This document shows, piece by piece, positions 9,497 to 18,167 of a DNA stretch of 64,000 bases (position 1 is its first letter; each line of letters begins with the position of its first letter). The stretch is from Halobaculum roseum. GTDB taxonomy: Archaea > Halobacteriota > Halobacteria > Halobacteriales > Haloferacaceae. The stretch spans positions 124,001 through 188,000 of the forward strand of contig NZ_CP082288.1 in NCBI RefSeq assembly GCF_019880245.1. The letters run 5' to 3'. The notes beneath the pieces are model-generated. The model had not been told where the DNA came from and ran no database searches. It saw nothing but the letters and a program-made list of their open reading frames with translations. The position numbers and the translations under genes are program-made.

Positions 9497-9588
9497 GCGT
9501 GTCCCTCCGCGCTGGCGTGTGCGCTCGTCTCCTCGCTCGTGGTGGTGTGTGCGCTCACCTGCTTGCTCGTGTAGGTGTGTCCCGTCAT
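9493..9588 (-). CDS. Candidate 31-residue His/Thr/Ser-rich small protein
   Basis: Between the two MBL genes lies a 31-codon frame with ATG four bases after the upstream stop and a TGA that overlaps the next ATG as ATGA. It holds two decapeptide repeats, TYTSKQVSAH and TTTSEETSAH, then ASAEGHA. The DNA repeat is exactly 30 nt (9515-9544 and 9545-9574, 23 of 30 bases equal), a multiple of three. The spacing on both sides fits a coupled cistron. The protein contains four His and could bind metal. It could also be only a duplicated spacer with a chance open frame. No family is recognised. Confidence 0.4.
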   Translation of the reverse strand: MTGHTYTSKQVSAHTTTSEETSAHASAEGHA

Positions 9589-9592
9589 CCGT

Positions 9593-10399
9593 TCACCCGA
9601 GGGTTCCCACCCGGCCCTGTTCGTCGATCGTGCGCGTCACGTCCTTCATGAGTTCCATGTACTCGGTGGCGTCCTCGCGGATGACGAGCCCGTGTGCCGG
9701 CGCGACGATCTCCGGGTCGAACTTCTCGATCAGGGCGTCTATCTCCGCGTTCGTCTTCTCGACGTCGACGTACTGGTACCAGAACAGCACCCGTCCGTGG
9801 AATTCGACGAGCCGACTGACGTCGAACTCCCCGTCGAGTTCGTCCACGAAGACCAGCCGCTCGTTGTCGAGGTGCGTGAACCCCATCCAGTCGACCGGGA
9901 ACAGCGTCCCCGTCTCCCGTTCGGTCATCCACACCGAGACGGGCGCGTCGAGGAAGGTCGCCTCGTGGAACTCGACGATGCGGTTCCCGAGGGCGATCTC
10001 GTCGCCCTCGGTGACGTGGACCCCGTCGTCGAGCCGGTAGAGTTCGTGGTCGTTCCCGTAGCCGGGAGCGACGAGCGTCGTCTCCGGGTGCTCATCGAGG
10101 ATCGCGAGCGCGTTCCCCGCGTGGGGGACGTCGGGGTGGGAGACGACGAGGTAATCGAGCCCGCGGTCGCCGACGAGCTCGTCGATAGCCGCGAGGATCT
10201 CGTCGGTGCTCGCGGGCGACAGCGTGTCGAACAGCAGCGTCTCGTCCCCGCCGTCGACGAGGTACGCACACTGGGGCACGTACGCCTCCTGCCCCTCCTC
10301 GTACCATTCCGGGTCACGGTCCGCCAAGTCCCACGACTCAGTCCTGTCCGGCCCGGCTTCGTAGATCCAGTGAATACCGGGCTCGATCTCGCGTGGCAT
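9593..10399 (-). CDS. MBL-fold metallohydrolase (FprA/ODP-like domain only)
   Basis: A 268-residue MBL-fold paralogue of the gene downstream of it. Motif SHPDVPHAGN again shows HxDxPH in place of HxHxDH. FPVDWMGF and APAHGLVI carry the later ligand positions. The start MPREIEPGIHWIYE matches the usual opening of this family; an upstream in-frame start would add 16 residues with no family resemblance. It is the first gene of a leftward run with the small ORF and the second MBL gene. Possible roles include hydrolysis of a thioester or lactone in the island pathway, or O2/NO-related chemistry if di-iron. Neither can be read directly. Confidence 0.8.
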   Translation of the reverse strand: MPREIEPGIHWIYEAGPDRTESWDLADRDPEWYEEGQEAYVPQCAYLVDGGDETLLFDTLSPASTDEILAAIDELVGDRGLDYLVVSHPDVPHAGNALAILDEHPETTLVAPGYGNDHELYRLDDGVHVTEGDEIALGNRIVEFHEATFLDAPVSVWMTERETGTLFPVDWMGFTHLDNERLVFVDELDGEFDVSRLVEFHGRVLFWYQYVDVEKTNAEIDALIEKFDPEIVAPAHGLVIREDATEYMELMKDVTRTIDEQGRVGTLG

Positions 10400-10557
10400 G
10401 CGTTCACACCTGAACTGGCCGGCACAAAAGCCGTGGTGACCGTTCACTCCCCCCTATTTGAACGCCGGCGAGCATCGACGGCTATCGGGTACGGGTCGCC
10501 GCCGCCATCGAACACTCCGGGATGGCGTCCGGGACGTGAGAGACCAACGTTCGCGGA

Positions 10558-11694
10558 TCAGTCGACCCGGAATTCCGCGAGGGTCTCGGGGTCGACCTCG
10601 ATGCCGAGGCCCGGCCCGTCCGGCACGGGAACCGCTGTCCCCTCGTTCCGGATCGGGTCGACCGCGAGTTCCTCGCGGATCGGGTTCGGCGTCCGGTCGA
10701 ACTCGAGGCGCGGCGATCCCGGGAGCGTCGCGAGCAACTGCAGGCTCGCCGCGAGCGCGACGGCGCTCCCGAAGACGTGCGGGTACGTCGCCAGCCCGGC
10801 GGCGTGGGCGATCTCGGCGGCCCGGCGCGACGACGTGAGCCCGCCGGCGCTGGTTACGTCCGGCTGGAGTACGTCGACCGCACCCGCGTTCGCCACGCGC
10901 CGGAACTCGGGCGCGAACGCCCAGCATTCCCCGCCGGCGATCGGCACGTCGCTGTCCTCGGCGAGTCGTGCGTACGCGTCGATCCGGTCGGGAGGGAGCG
11001 GCTCCTCGAAGAACTCGATGTCCAGATCCGCGAGACCGTCGGCCACGCGGCGGGCCGCCGGGAGATCGTAGGCGTGGTTCGCGTCCGCCATCAACGCGAT
11101 GTCGTCGCCCACCGCCTCCCGGACGGCCCGGACGAGTTCGATGTCGTACTCCGGCCCCCAGCCGAAGTGTCGCTGCATGCCGATCTTCATCTTGAGTGCG
11201 CCGAATCCGGCGTCGACGTGGGACTTCGCCTCCGAGACGACCGACTCCCTGACCGTCTCGAACTCGTCGGCTGGCGGCCAGAAGTGTCCCGTCGCGTACG
11301 CGGGAACCGCGCCGCGCCGGCGCCCCCCGCGCAGCGTCGCGGCCGACGCCCCGGCCGCTTTGCCGCGGAGGTCCCAGAGCGCGAGGTCGACACCGCTGAC
11401 GGCGCCCGCCGGGATCGTCGAGTGGTACGCCGACCGGAGGTCGTGAACGAGGTCCCCGTGGACCGACTCGACGCGTTCGGCGTCCCGTCCCCGAAGAACC
11501 GCCGCGATCCGGTCGTCGATCAGTTCGCGCGTTCCCGCTATCGGCCCCCAGCACTCGCCCCAGCCGACGGCGCCGTCCGCGGTCTCGATCCGAACCAAAC
11601 AGTACTCGCGGGAGTCGATCCACTTCTGTGCGTTCGCGAACCGCTCGTCGAGCTCTCGACGTAACGGAACCGCGTCGACGTGTCGGATCTCCAT
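10558..11694 (-). CDS. Enolase-superfamily enzyme, mandelate racemase subgroup
   Basis: A 378-residue enolase-superfamily protein. It shows the KMKIG (KxK) base motif, metal ligands in MADANHAYD, EFFEEPL and AGGECWAF, then QPDVTSAGG and YPHVFGSAV, which fit the Asp-His dyad of the mandelate racemase subgroup. This subgroup racemises or dehydrates alpha-hydroxy acids and acid sugars. It points away from the acyl-CoA synthetase gene, with about 100 nt between the two starts, so both probably use one divergent promoter region. The substrate is unknown; an acid-sugar dehydratase or 2-hydroxy-acid racemase feeding the island is plausible. Confidence 0.85.
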   Translation of the reverse strand: MEIRHVDAVPLRRELDERFANAQKWIDSREYCLVRIETADGAVGWGECWGPIAGTRELIDDRIAAVLRGRDAERVESVHGDLVHDLRSAYHSTIPAGAVSGVDLALWDLRGKAAGASAATLRGGRRRGAVPAYATGHFWPPADEFETVRESVVSEAKSHVDAGFGALKMKIGMQRHFGWGPEYDIELVRAVREAVGDDIALMADANHAYDLPAARRVADGLADLDIEFFEEPLPPDRIDAYARLAEDSDVPIAGGECWAFAPEFRRVANAGAVDVLQPDVTSAGGLTSSRRAAEIAHAAGLATYPHVFGSAVALAASLQLLATLPGSPRLEFDRTPNPIREELAVDPIRNEGTAVPVPDGPGLGIEVDPETLAEFRVD

Positions 11695-11792
11695 CTCGTT
11701 GTGGGCCGATCGGTGCGATCCCTGATAAAGAATGATTACTATGGCGTCGCTTCGGGGGCAGGTACAGGCCAGTCTACGGAGTAGCGAACCGC

Positions 11793-13940
11793 ATGGAAGA
11801 AACCGACCCGTCGCTATCGAGCGCCGATCTCACGGTCCCGGAACTGGGCCCGCTGTTCGACCCGGACTCGGTCGCCGTCATCGGCGCCAGTCCCGACTCG
11901 TTCTACTCCGGGAACCTCGTGGACAACCTCCTCGGATACGGGTTCGACGGAACGTTGTACCCCGTCAATCCCGGACGGGACGAGGTCTGGGGGCGGGAGT
12001 GTTACGACGACATCGCCGACGTGCCCGAGACGGTCGACCTCGCCGTCGTGAGCGTTCCGCGAGAGTACGTCGTCGATGTGGTCGCGACGGCCGGCGAGCG
12101 GGGCGTCCCGGTTGCGCTCGTCCTCACCGCCGGGTTCTCGGAGGCCGACGAGGAGGGCCGCGACTTGGAGTCGCAACTCGCCGAGGCGGCCGCCGACGCC
12201 GGCATCCGCGTCGTCGGACCGAACTGCATCGGCGTGATGTCGGCCAGGGGCGCGACGCTCACGTCGACCTGTTCACGCGAACCGGAGCCCGGTCGGATCG
12301 GCCTCGTCAGTCAGTCCGGCGCGCTGGCGTTCACCACCTTTTTCGAGCGTGCGGCGGACAGGGACCTCCATTTCAGCCACATCGTCTCGACCGGCAACGA
12401 GACCGACCTGACGCTCACGGACTATGTCGCCTATCTCGCCGAGCGGGACACCGTCGACGTGATCTGTACCTACGTCGAGGGGATCGAGGACCCCGAGCGG
12501 TTCATGCGCGTCGCCGAGCGGGCGACCCGCGACGGTACCCCGGTCATGACGGTGAAGATCGGACAGTCCGACCTCGCCGAGGCGGCGACGCTCTCACACA
12601 CCGGCTCTCTCACCGGAGGGGACGACGCGTGGCAGGCGGCGTTCGATCAAAGCGGCGTCCAGCGGGTGCCCGACATTCCCGACCTGCTCTCGCGGGCGAC
12701 CGCCCACACCGCCTACGACCACGTCGACGGCGACCGGATCTGTATCGCCTCGACCAGCGGCGGCCTCGCGAGCCTCCTCGCGGACATGGCGGACGAACGG
12801 GACCTCGCGTTGCCCGACATCGACGGTGGAACCGAACGAACGCTGCTGGACATCGACGAGCTACTGACCTACGGCGGCTTCCATAATCCCGCGGACATCC
12901 GCGGGTACGGCGCCGAGGTGCTCCCGGACATCGCCGACGCGCTGCTGGCCGACGACGCATTCGACGCCTACCTCTTCGCGATCGGTCTTCCGGGGGTCGA
13001 CGAGCGCGCCGAGACGATCGCCGAGGATCTAGAGTCGATCGTCGCGGGTGCCGACGACCCGGTGTACGTGCTCTGGACGGGGCGGAAGGAACCGGACGAC
13101 CCGACCGTGACCCCGCCATATGCGCGCCTCCGGGAGTCCGTGCCGGTGTACGAGGACCCGGGGCGCTGTCTGGACGCGATCGCGTCGACGACCGCGTACG
13201 TCGCGGACCGCGACCGCGTCGCCGGGCGACCGTCCAGGCGCGATCTCGCGGAGGATCTCGACGCTCCCGACCTCGACCTCCCTCGAGGGCGAGTCCTCGC
13301 GTGGGACGAGGCGGAACCCCTCCTGGACGCCTTCGACGTCCCCGTCGTCGAGACGCGCGTCGCGACCGACCCCGAGGAGGCGGTCGCGGCCGCCGAGGCC
13401 GTCGGCTACCCGGTCGTCCTGAAGGTCGACTCGCCGGCGCTCCCCCACCGGACGGACGCCGGCGCCGTCGCGCTCGGCCTCGACTCGCCGGAGGCGGTCC
13501 GCGGGGCGTACCGAGACGTGCGGGAGGCGGCGCTGGCACACGTCGATGAGTCGGACGTAACAGGCGTATTAGTCCAGCCGATGGTGGACAACGGCGTCGA
13601 GGCCATTCTGGGAGTCGCCCCCGGCGACGTGTTCGACTCGGTCGTCACCGTCGGTCCCGGCGGTGTCTTGGTGGAGGCGCTCGACGAGAGCGCGGCACTC
13701 GTTCCGCCGTTCTCGCCTACCGACGCCCGGCGCGCCGTGGAGGGAACCGCGCTCGCGGACCTGTTGACCGACCGCCGCGGCGGGGAGGCGCTGTCCGTCG
13801 ACGCCGTCGTCGATCTCCTGGTGAACGTCGGGGAGTTGGCGGCGTCGGTGGACGCCGTCGCCGAACTCGACCTCAACCCGGTCGTGGTCACGGAGGACGG
13901 ACCGATGGCCGTCGACGTGTTAGTCCGGACGCACGAATAG
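11793..13940 (+). CDS. ADP-forming acyl-CoA synthetase (fused alpha and beta domains)
   Basis: A 715-residue NDP-forming acyl-CoA synthetase (acetate-CoA ligase, ADP-forming, class). The N-terminal CoA-binding domain begins VAVIGASPDS (28-37). The phosphohistidine loop is LSHTGSLTG with H269. The ATP-grasp beta-like part occupies about residues 490-715 (GYPVVLKVDSPALPHRTDAG, and LDLNPVVV near the end). It interconverts an acyl-CoA plus ADP and Pi with the free acid plus ATP, or activates acids. In archaea this family replaces AMP-forming acetate activation, but substrate range varies. Next to a CitE-like lyase it could activate the organic acid catabolised here. Confidence 0.88.
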   Translation: MEETDPSLSSADLTVPELGPLFDPDSVAVIGASPDSFYSGNLVDNLLGYGFDGTLYPVNPGRDEVWGRECYDDIADVPETVDLAVVSVPREYVVDVVATAGERGVPVALVLTAGFSEADEEGRDLESQLAEAAADAGIRVVGPNCIGVMSARGATLTSTCSREPEPGRIGLVSQSGALAFTTFFERAADRDLHFSHIVSTGNETDLTLTDYVAYLAERDTVDVICTYVEGIEDPERFMRVAERATRDGTPVMTVKIGQSDLAEAATLSHTGSLTGGDDAWQAAFDQSGVQRVPDIPDLLSRATAHTAYDHVDGDRICIASTSGGLASLLADMADERDLALPDIDGGTERTLLDIDELLTYGGFHNPADIRGYGAEVLPDIADALLADDAFDAYLFAIGLPGVDERAETIAEDLESIVAGADDPVYVLWTGRKEPDDPTVTPPYARLRESVPVYEDPGRCLDAIASTTAYVADRDRVAGRPSRRDLAEDLDAPDLDLPRGRVLAWDEAEPLLDAFDVPVVETRVATDPEEAVAAAEAVGYPVVLKVDSPALPHRTDAGAVALGLDSPEAVRGAYRDVREAALAHVDESDVTGVLVQPMVDNGVEAILGVAPGDVFDSVVTVGPGGVLVEALDESAALVPPFSPTDARRAVEGTALADLLTDRRGGEALSVDAVVDLLVNVGELAASVDAVAELDLNPVVVTEDGPMAVDVLVRTHE

Positions 13941-14143
13941 CCGGCGTCCCCTTCGAGACTGACCGTCTTCGACTGACAGGGGTCGCCCTCGACCGTCGGT
14001 ACCGTCCAGTCCGGCCCCGATTCGGTCTCTTTGCTCCGGCTCCGTCGTTCGTGGAGCGTACGACGATCGCTAACTTCGAGAACGGACGAACGCGAAAACG
14101 AGCTGATCGTGAGCGGAGGACGAACGAGGGGAACCGCTGTCGG

Positions 14144-16249
14144 CTACAGCGTCATCTCCTCGCCGATCGCGTTCGAGACCTCGTCCTCGTGTTCCTCGGC
14201 GTAGCGTTCCAGCAGTTCCGTCTCGACGTCGTCGACCGGGAAGTAGCAGGCGGCTTCGTGTCCATCGTCGGCGAACGCGGACCGCGACGGGTCCTCGCCG
14301 CGACACTCCTCGGTCGCCTTCGGACACCGGGGTGCGAAGTTGCACCCGTTCGGCAGATCGACCGGGTTCGGCGGCTCGCCGGGCAACAGCACCCGCTGAC
14401 GGTCGATGTCGGGGTCAGTCCGGGGTGAGGCGGACAGGAGCGACGCCGTGTAGGGGTGTTTGGGCGTCCGAACCACGTCCTCCGTGTCCCCGAGCTCCGC
14501 GATCCGCCCGAGGTACATCACTGCGAGCCGATCGGCGATCTGGGTGAGGCTCGCGAGGTCGTGCGAGATGTAGATGATACCGATGTCCCGCTCGTCGGCC
14601 ATCTCCCGCAGAATGTTGAGGATATTGGCCTTCAGGGAGACGTCGAGCATCGACGCCGGCTCGTCGCAGATGAGCAATCGCGGCTCGAGCACCAGCGCCT
14701 GCGCGATGGCGACCCGCTGGCGCTCTCCGCCCGACAGCTGCGCAGGCAGCTTGTCGAGGTACTTCTCGGCCGGCTTCAGGCCGACGTCCTCGACCGTCTG
14801 TCTGACCCGACGATCGATGGTTTCGCGGTCGACCCCCTGGATCTTCAGGGGTTCGGAGACGGCCGCCTCGACCCGCTGGCGCGGGTTGAGCGAGTCGAAC
14901 GGGTCCTGGAAGATGAACTGTACCTGCGAACGGAACTTCTTCGTGCTCTCCTCGAGCAGGTCGTCGACCGACGTGCCGTCGACGTGGATCTCCCCGCCGG
15001 TTCGTTCCTGCAGCGCGGCGATCACCTCCGCGAGGGTCGATTTCCCACATCCCGACTCGCCGGCGACGCCGACGATCTCGCCCTCGTGGACGGTGAGATC
15101 GACATCGTTGACGGCCTTCACGTAATCGGGGTCTTTCCCGCGAAAGTCCTCGAGGATCCCCTGTGGCTGCTCGAACCACTTCTCGAGTCCGCTGGTTTCG
15201 AGGATGACGTCACCGGTGTCGCCCGTCCTCCCGCTTTCGTCCCGGGGCTCTATCCCCCACGTCTCGGGGTCGGCGGCCTGCTCCCGCATCTCGTCGGCCC
15301 GGTCCGTGTAGTGACAGGCCGACAGTTGCCCGTCCGTCTCGACAAGTGGGGGATGGCTCTCCCCACATTCCTCCGTGGCGAAGGGACACCGGTTACGGAA
15401 CACGCAGCCGGTCGGCTCGCGGGTGAGATCCGGCAGCGACCCGGGGATCGAAATCGCCTGCTCGTCGAACTCGTCGACCTCAGGGAAGGCGTTCTTGAGC
15501 CCCATCGAGTACGGGTTCGTCGGCGCCCGGAACACCTCGTCGGTGTTGCCCTGCTCCATCACCTTCCCGCCGTACAGGACCGACACCTCGTCGCACGTCT
15601 CGGCGACCACGCCCACGTCGTGAGTGATGAGCAGGAGCGAACTCCCCGTCTTCTCTTGGATCTCGAGCAGCTTGTCGATGATCTTGTCCTGGACGATCAC
15701 GTCCAGCCCGGTCGTCGGCTCGTCGGCGATAATGAGATCCGGGTCCAGGGCGAGCGCCATCGCGATCGTGACTCGCTGACGCATCCCGCCCGAGAACTGG
15801 TGCGGGTAGTCGCCAGTCCGTGCCGGATCGAGCCCGACCATCTCGAACACCTCATCGACACGCTCGTTCGCGGTCGCCTTCGAGACGTTCCTGTGTTTGC
15901 GGATGGCCTGCCGGATCTGTGCGCCGACCGTCATCACCGGATCCAGCGAGTCCATCGCGCTCTGTGGGATGTAGGAGATCTCCTCCCAGCGGACAGACTT
16001 CCAGTCGCGCTCGGAGAGATCGATCAGCTCCCGACCGTCGAACCGGATGCTTCCCGAGCGGATCTCCCCGTTGTCGTCGAGGAGTCCGAGGACCGCCTTG
16101 GCGACGGTCGATTTGCCGGAGCCGGACTCGCCGACGAGTCCGTAGTTGTCCCCCTCGTCGATCGAGAAGGAGACGTTGTTGACGGCGTGGACGTCCCTGT
16201 TCGGCATCCGATACGTGATCTTCACGTCGTCGACTTCGAGCAGACTCAT
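14144..16249 (-). CDS. Oligopeptide/dipeptide ABC transporter, fused double ATPase
   Basis: A 701-residue fusion of DppD- and DppF-like ATPases, parallel to the lone gene at 5.5 kb. The first domain has [17 protein letters not shown] and [10 protein letters not shown]; the second has GESGCGKST, LSGGERQR and CDEPASMLD. Both halves end in the RCP-containing oligopeptide C-terminal domain. The start MSLLEVDDVKITY overlaps the upstream permease stop as ATGA. The open frame continues far upstream inside the permease gene, but that part is antiphase and not coding. Last gene of the Dpp-type operon. Confidence 0.92.
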   Translation of the reverse strand: MSLLEVDDVKITYRMPNRDVHAVNNVSFSIDEGDNYGLVGESGSGKSTVAKAVLGLLDDNGEIRSGSIRFDGRELIDLSERDWKSVRWEEISYIPQSAMDSLDPVMTVGAQIRQAIRKHRNVSKATANERVDEVFEMVGLDPARTGDYPHQFSGGMRQRVTIAMALALDPDLIIADEPTTGLDVIVQDKIIDKLLEIQEKTGSSLLLITHDVGVVAETCDEVSVLYGGKVMEQGNTDEVFRAPTNPYSMGLKNAFPEVDEFDEQAISIPGSLPDLTREPTGCVFRNRCPFATEECGESHPPLVETDGQLSACHYTDRADEMREQAADPETWGIEPRDESGRTGDTGDVILETSGLEKWFEQPQGILEDFRGKDPDYVKAVNDVDLTVHEGEIVGVAGESGCGKSTLAEVIAALQERTGGEIHVDGTSVDDLLEESTKKFRSQVQFIFQDPFDSLNPRQRVEAAVSEPLKIQGVDRETIDRRVRQTVEDVGLKPAEKYLDKLPAQLSGGERQRVAIAQALVLEPRLLICDEPASMLDVSLKANILNILREMADERDIGIIYISHDLASLTQIADRLAVMYLGRIAELGDTEDVVRTPKHPYTASLLSASPRTDPDIDRQRVLLPGEPPNPVDLPNGCNFAPRCPKATEECRGEDPSRSAFADDGHEAACYFPVDDVETELLERYAEEHEDEVSNAIGEEMTL

Positions 16250-17166
16250 TCTTGCTCCGTTTGTAGGTCGGGATTGACTATCTCCTCGAACGCCCGGCCG
16301 ACCAGGAAGACGGACGTCGTGACGGCACCGATACCGATCGCGGGCGGGAGTACCCACCACCACGCCACACGGATGGCGCCCGAGCGGAACACCTGCTGGA
16401 GCATCCGGCCCCAGGACGTGGTCGTCGGGTCGCCGAAGCCGAGGAACGCGAGCGACGCGCCGGCGACGATCGACCAGCCGACGGCGTACGCGGTGTAGAG
16501 GAAGCCGATCCCCAGCACATTCGGGGCGACGTGCAGGAACATCGTCCGCATGTGGCCGGCGCCCCGCGCTCTGGCGGACTTGACGAACGTCCGCTCTTTG
16601 ACCGTCATCACTTCCGAACGGATGACCCGCGCGGGCATCTTCCAGAGGAAGACGACCAGCACAGCAGTGATCAGCCAGACGCTCGGGGTGACGAACGAGA
16701 GGATGACGAGCGCCATCGGCAGAAACGGCAACGCGAACGTCAAGTCGGTCATCCGCATCAGGAACTCGTCGACACGGCCGCCGAAGTAGCCGCTCGTGAG
16801 ACCGACGAGGAATCCTAACACGCCGGTCCCGACGCCGCCGAACAGGCCGACGATGAGTGTCGGCCGTGCGCCGGCGAGGAACTGGCTCAATACGTCCTTG
16901 CCGAAGGAGGTCGTCCCCAGCATCGCCTTCCCTCCCGGTTCCTGAAGCCGCATCATCGACCCGCCCTGTTGGAGCGTGTCCTGGATGGGCTGATATGGGG
17001 CGATGTACGGCCCGAAGAGGCCGAGGAACACGAACACGGCGAGCGTCACGAAGCCAACTTTCGCAGCGGTGTCCTCGAGGACGTAACTGAGCGTCCGCTT
17101 GGCTCGTCCGAACTCCGAGCGCAATCTGTCGACCGCGGTGTCGGTATCGAGTGTGTATCCCGACAT
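16246..17166 (-). CDS. ABC transporter permease, DppC-like
   Basis: A 306-residue inner-membrane permease of the DppC/OppC type. A cytoplasmic N-terminus, first helix (VGFVTLAVFVFLGLFGPYIA) and periplasmic-type loop are followed by five further helices. The EAA-type coupling loop reads VKSARARGAGHMRTMFLHVAPN. It overlaps the upstream permease stop by one base (TGATG) and the downstream ATPase by four, so the three are translationally coupled. Confidence 0.92.
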   Translation of the reverse strand: MSGYTLDTDTAVDRLRSEFGRAKRTLSYVLEDTAAKVGFVTLAVFVFLGLFGPYIAPYQPIQDTLQQGGSMMRLQEPGGKAMLGTTSFGKDVLSQFLAGARPTLIVGLFGGVGTGVLGFLVGLTSGYFGGRVDEFLMRMTDLTFALPFLPMALVILSFVTPSVWLITAVLVVFLWKMPARVIRSEVMTVKERTFVKSARARGAGHMRTMFLHVAPNVLGIGFLYTAYAVGWSIVAGASLAFLGFGDPTTTSWGRMLQQVFRSGAIRVAWWWVLPPAIGIGAVTTSVFLVGRAFEEIVNPDLQTEQE

Positions 17167-18149
17167 CAGACGTCACCTGCCTCGACAGTCGGATCCAGTT
17201 TCGCGTACGCTACGTCGGCGGTGAGGTTCATCACGATGACCGCAAGCGCCATGATAAACACGGCCGCCTGTACCGTCGGGTAATCCTGATTGAGGATCGC
17301 TTGAACGAGCGCGCGACCGATACCCGGCCACGCGAAGACGACCTCCAGCGTGATGACTCCCTGAAAGAGCATCCCCGTCCGAAGCGCGAAGTACGTGACC
17401 AGCGGCAACAGCGAGTTACGACCAGCCCGCCCGAGTTGTTCCATCTCGGACAGTCCCTTCGCACGGTGGAGCATGAGGAACTCCGAGCCTTTCCGTTCGA
17501 CGACGGAGTTGCGGGCGAGCATCAGGAAGTCGCCGCTGTAGAACAACACCGTCGCCGTGAAGGGGAGCGTGTAGTGTTTCAGGAAGTCTACTGAGAGATA
17601 CGTCTCCAGATAGCCGTCCGGGTTCGCGAGCGGACTCCGCATCCCGAACGCCGGCAGCCAGCCCAGCCCGTACGAGAAGATGATGAGCAGGAAGATCCCC
17701 GTCACGAAGATCGGGACCGCGCGAAAGACCGTGGTCACGACGATGCTCGACTGCTCGAACCACGATCCTCGGTTCCACCCTGCGTACATGCCGGCGGCCG
17801 AACTGACGATCGCCGTCACGACGAGCGCGGGCAACAGCAGGACCATGGTGTTCACCAGCGCGGGAACGATGATCTCGCCGACCGGCCGTTGCTGGGTGAG
17901 CGAGATCCCGAACTGGAACGTGAACAGGTTCTGGATGTATCTCAGGTACTGGATGTAGATCGGTTCGTCCAGTCCGTACATTGCGCGCACCTGTGCCACT
18001 TGTTCGGCTGTGAGGGCCCCGGACGCGACAAGTCCGCTGAACGGGTCCGACGGTAACAGCCGCAGCGTCACGAAGATGATACTGACGGCTATCAGTGTCA
18101 GCATCACCGCGATCGCTGTCCGCTTTATCAGGAAGCGTCGAAAGCTCAT
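17166..18149 (-). CDS. ABC transporter permease, DppB-like
   Basis: A 327-residue permease of the DppB/OppB type with the N-terminal helix FLIKRTAIAVMLTLIAVSII and six membrane segments in all. The coupling loop is HRAKGLSEMEQLGRAGRNSL. It begins 18 nt after the binding-protein stop. Pairs with the DppC-like subunit to form the channel for peptides or a peptide-like solute. Confidence 0.92.
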   Translation of the reverse strand: MSFRRFLIKRTAIAVMLTLIAVSIIFVTLRLLPSDPFSGLVASGALTAEQVAQVRAMYGLDEPIYIQYLRYIQNLFTFQFGISLTQQRPVGEIIVPALVNTMVLLLPALVVTAIVSSAAGMYAGWNRGSWFEQSSIVVTTVFRAVPIFVTGIFLLIIFSYGLGWLPAFGMRSPLANPDGYLETYLSVDFLKHYTLPFTATVLFYSGDFLMLARNSVVERKGSEFLMLHRAKGLSEMEQLGRAGRNSLLPLVTYFALRTGMLFQGVITLEVVFAWPGIGRALVQAILNQDYPTVQAAVFIMALAVIVMNLTADVAYAKLDPTVEAGDV

Positions 18150-18167
18150 TTTAAATCGTGATGCTAG

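Noticed and set aside
14456-16498. A 680-codon open frame opposite the fused ATPase and permease
   Set aside because: It is the antisense shadow of recognisable ABC motifs; no start, signal or family of its own.
16250-17176. 309-codon N-terminal extension of the fused ATPase frame
   Set aside because: It lies inside the DppC-like gene in another phase and encodes Arg-rich sequence; the true start is the ATG in the ATGA overlap.
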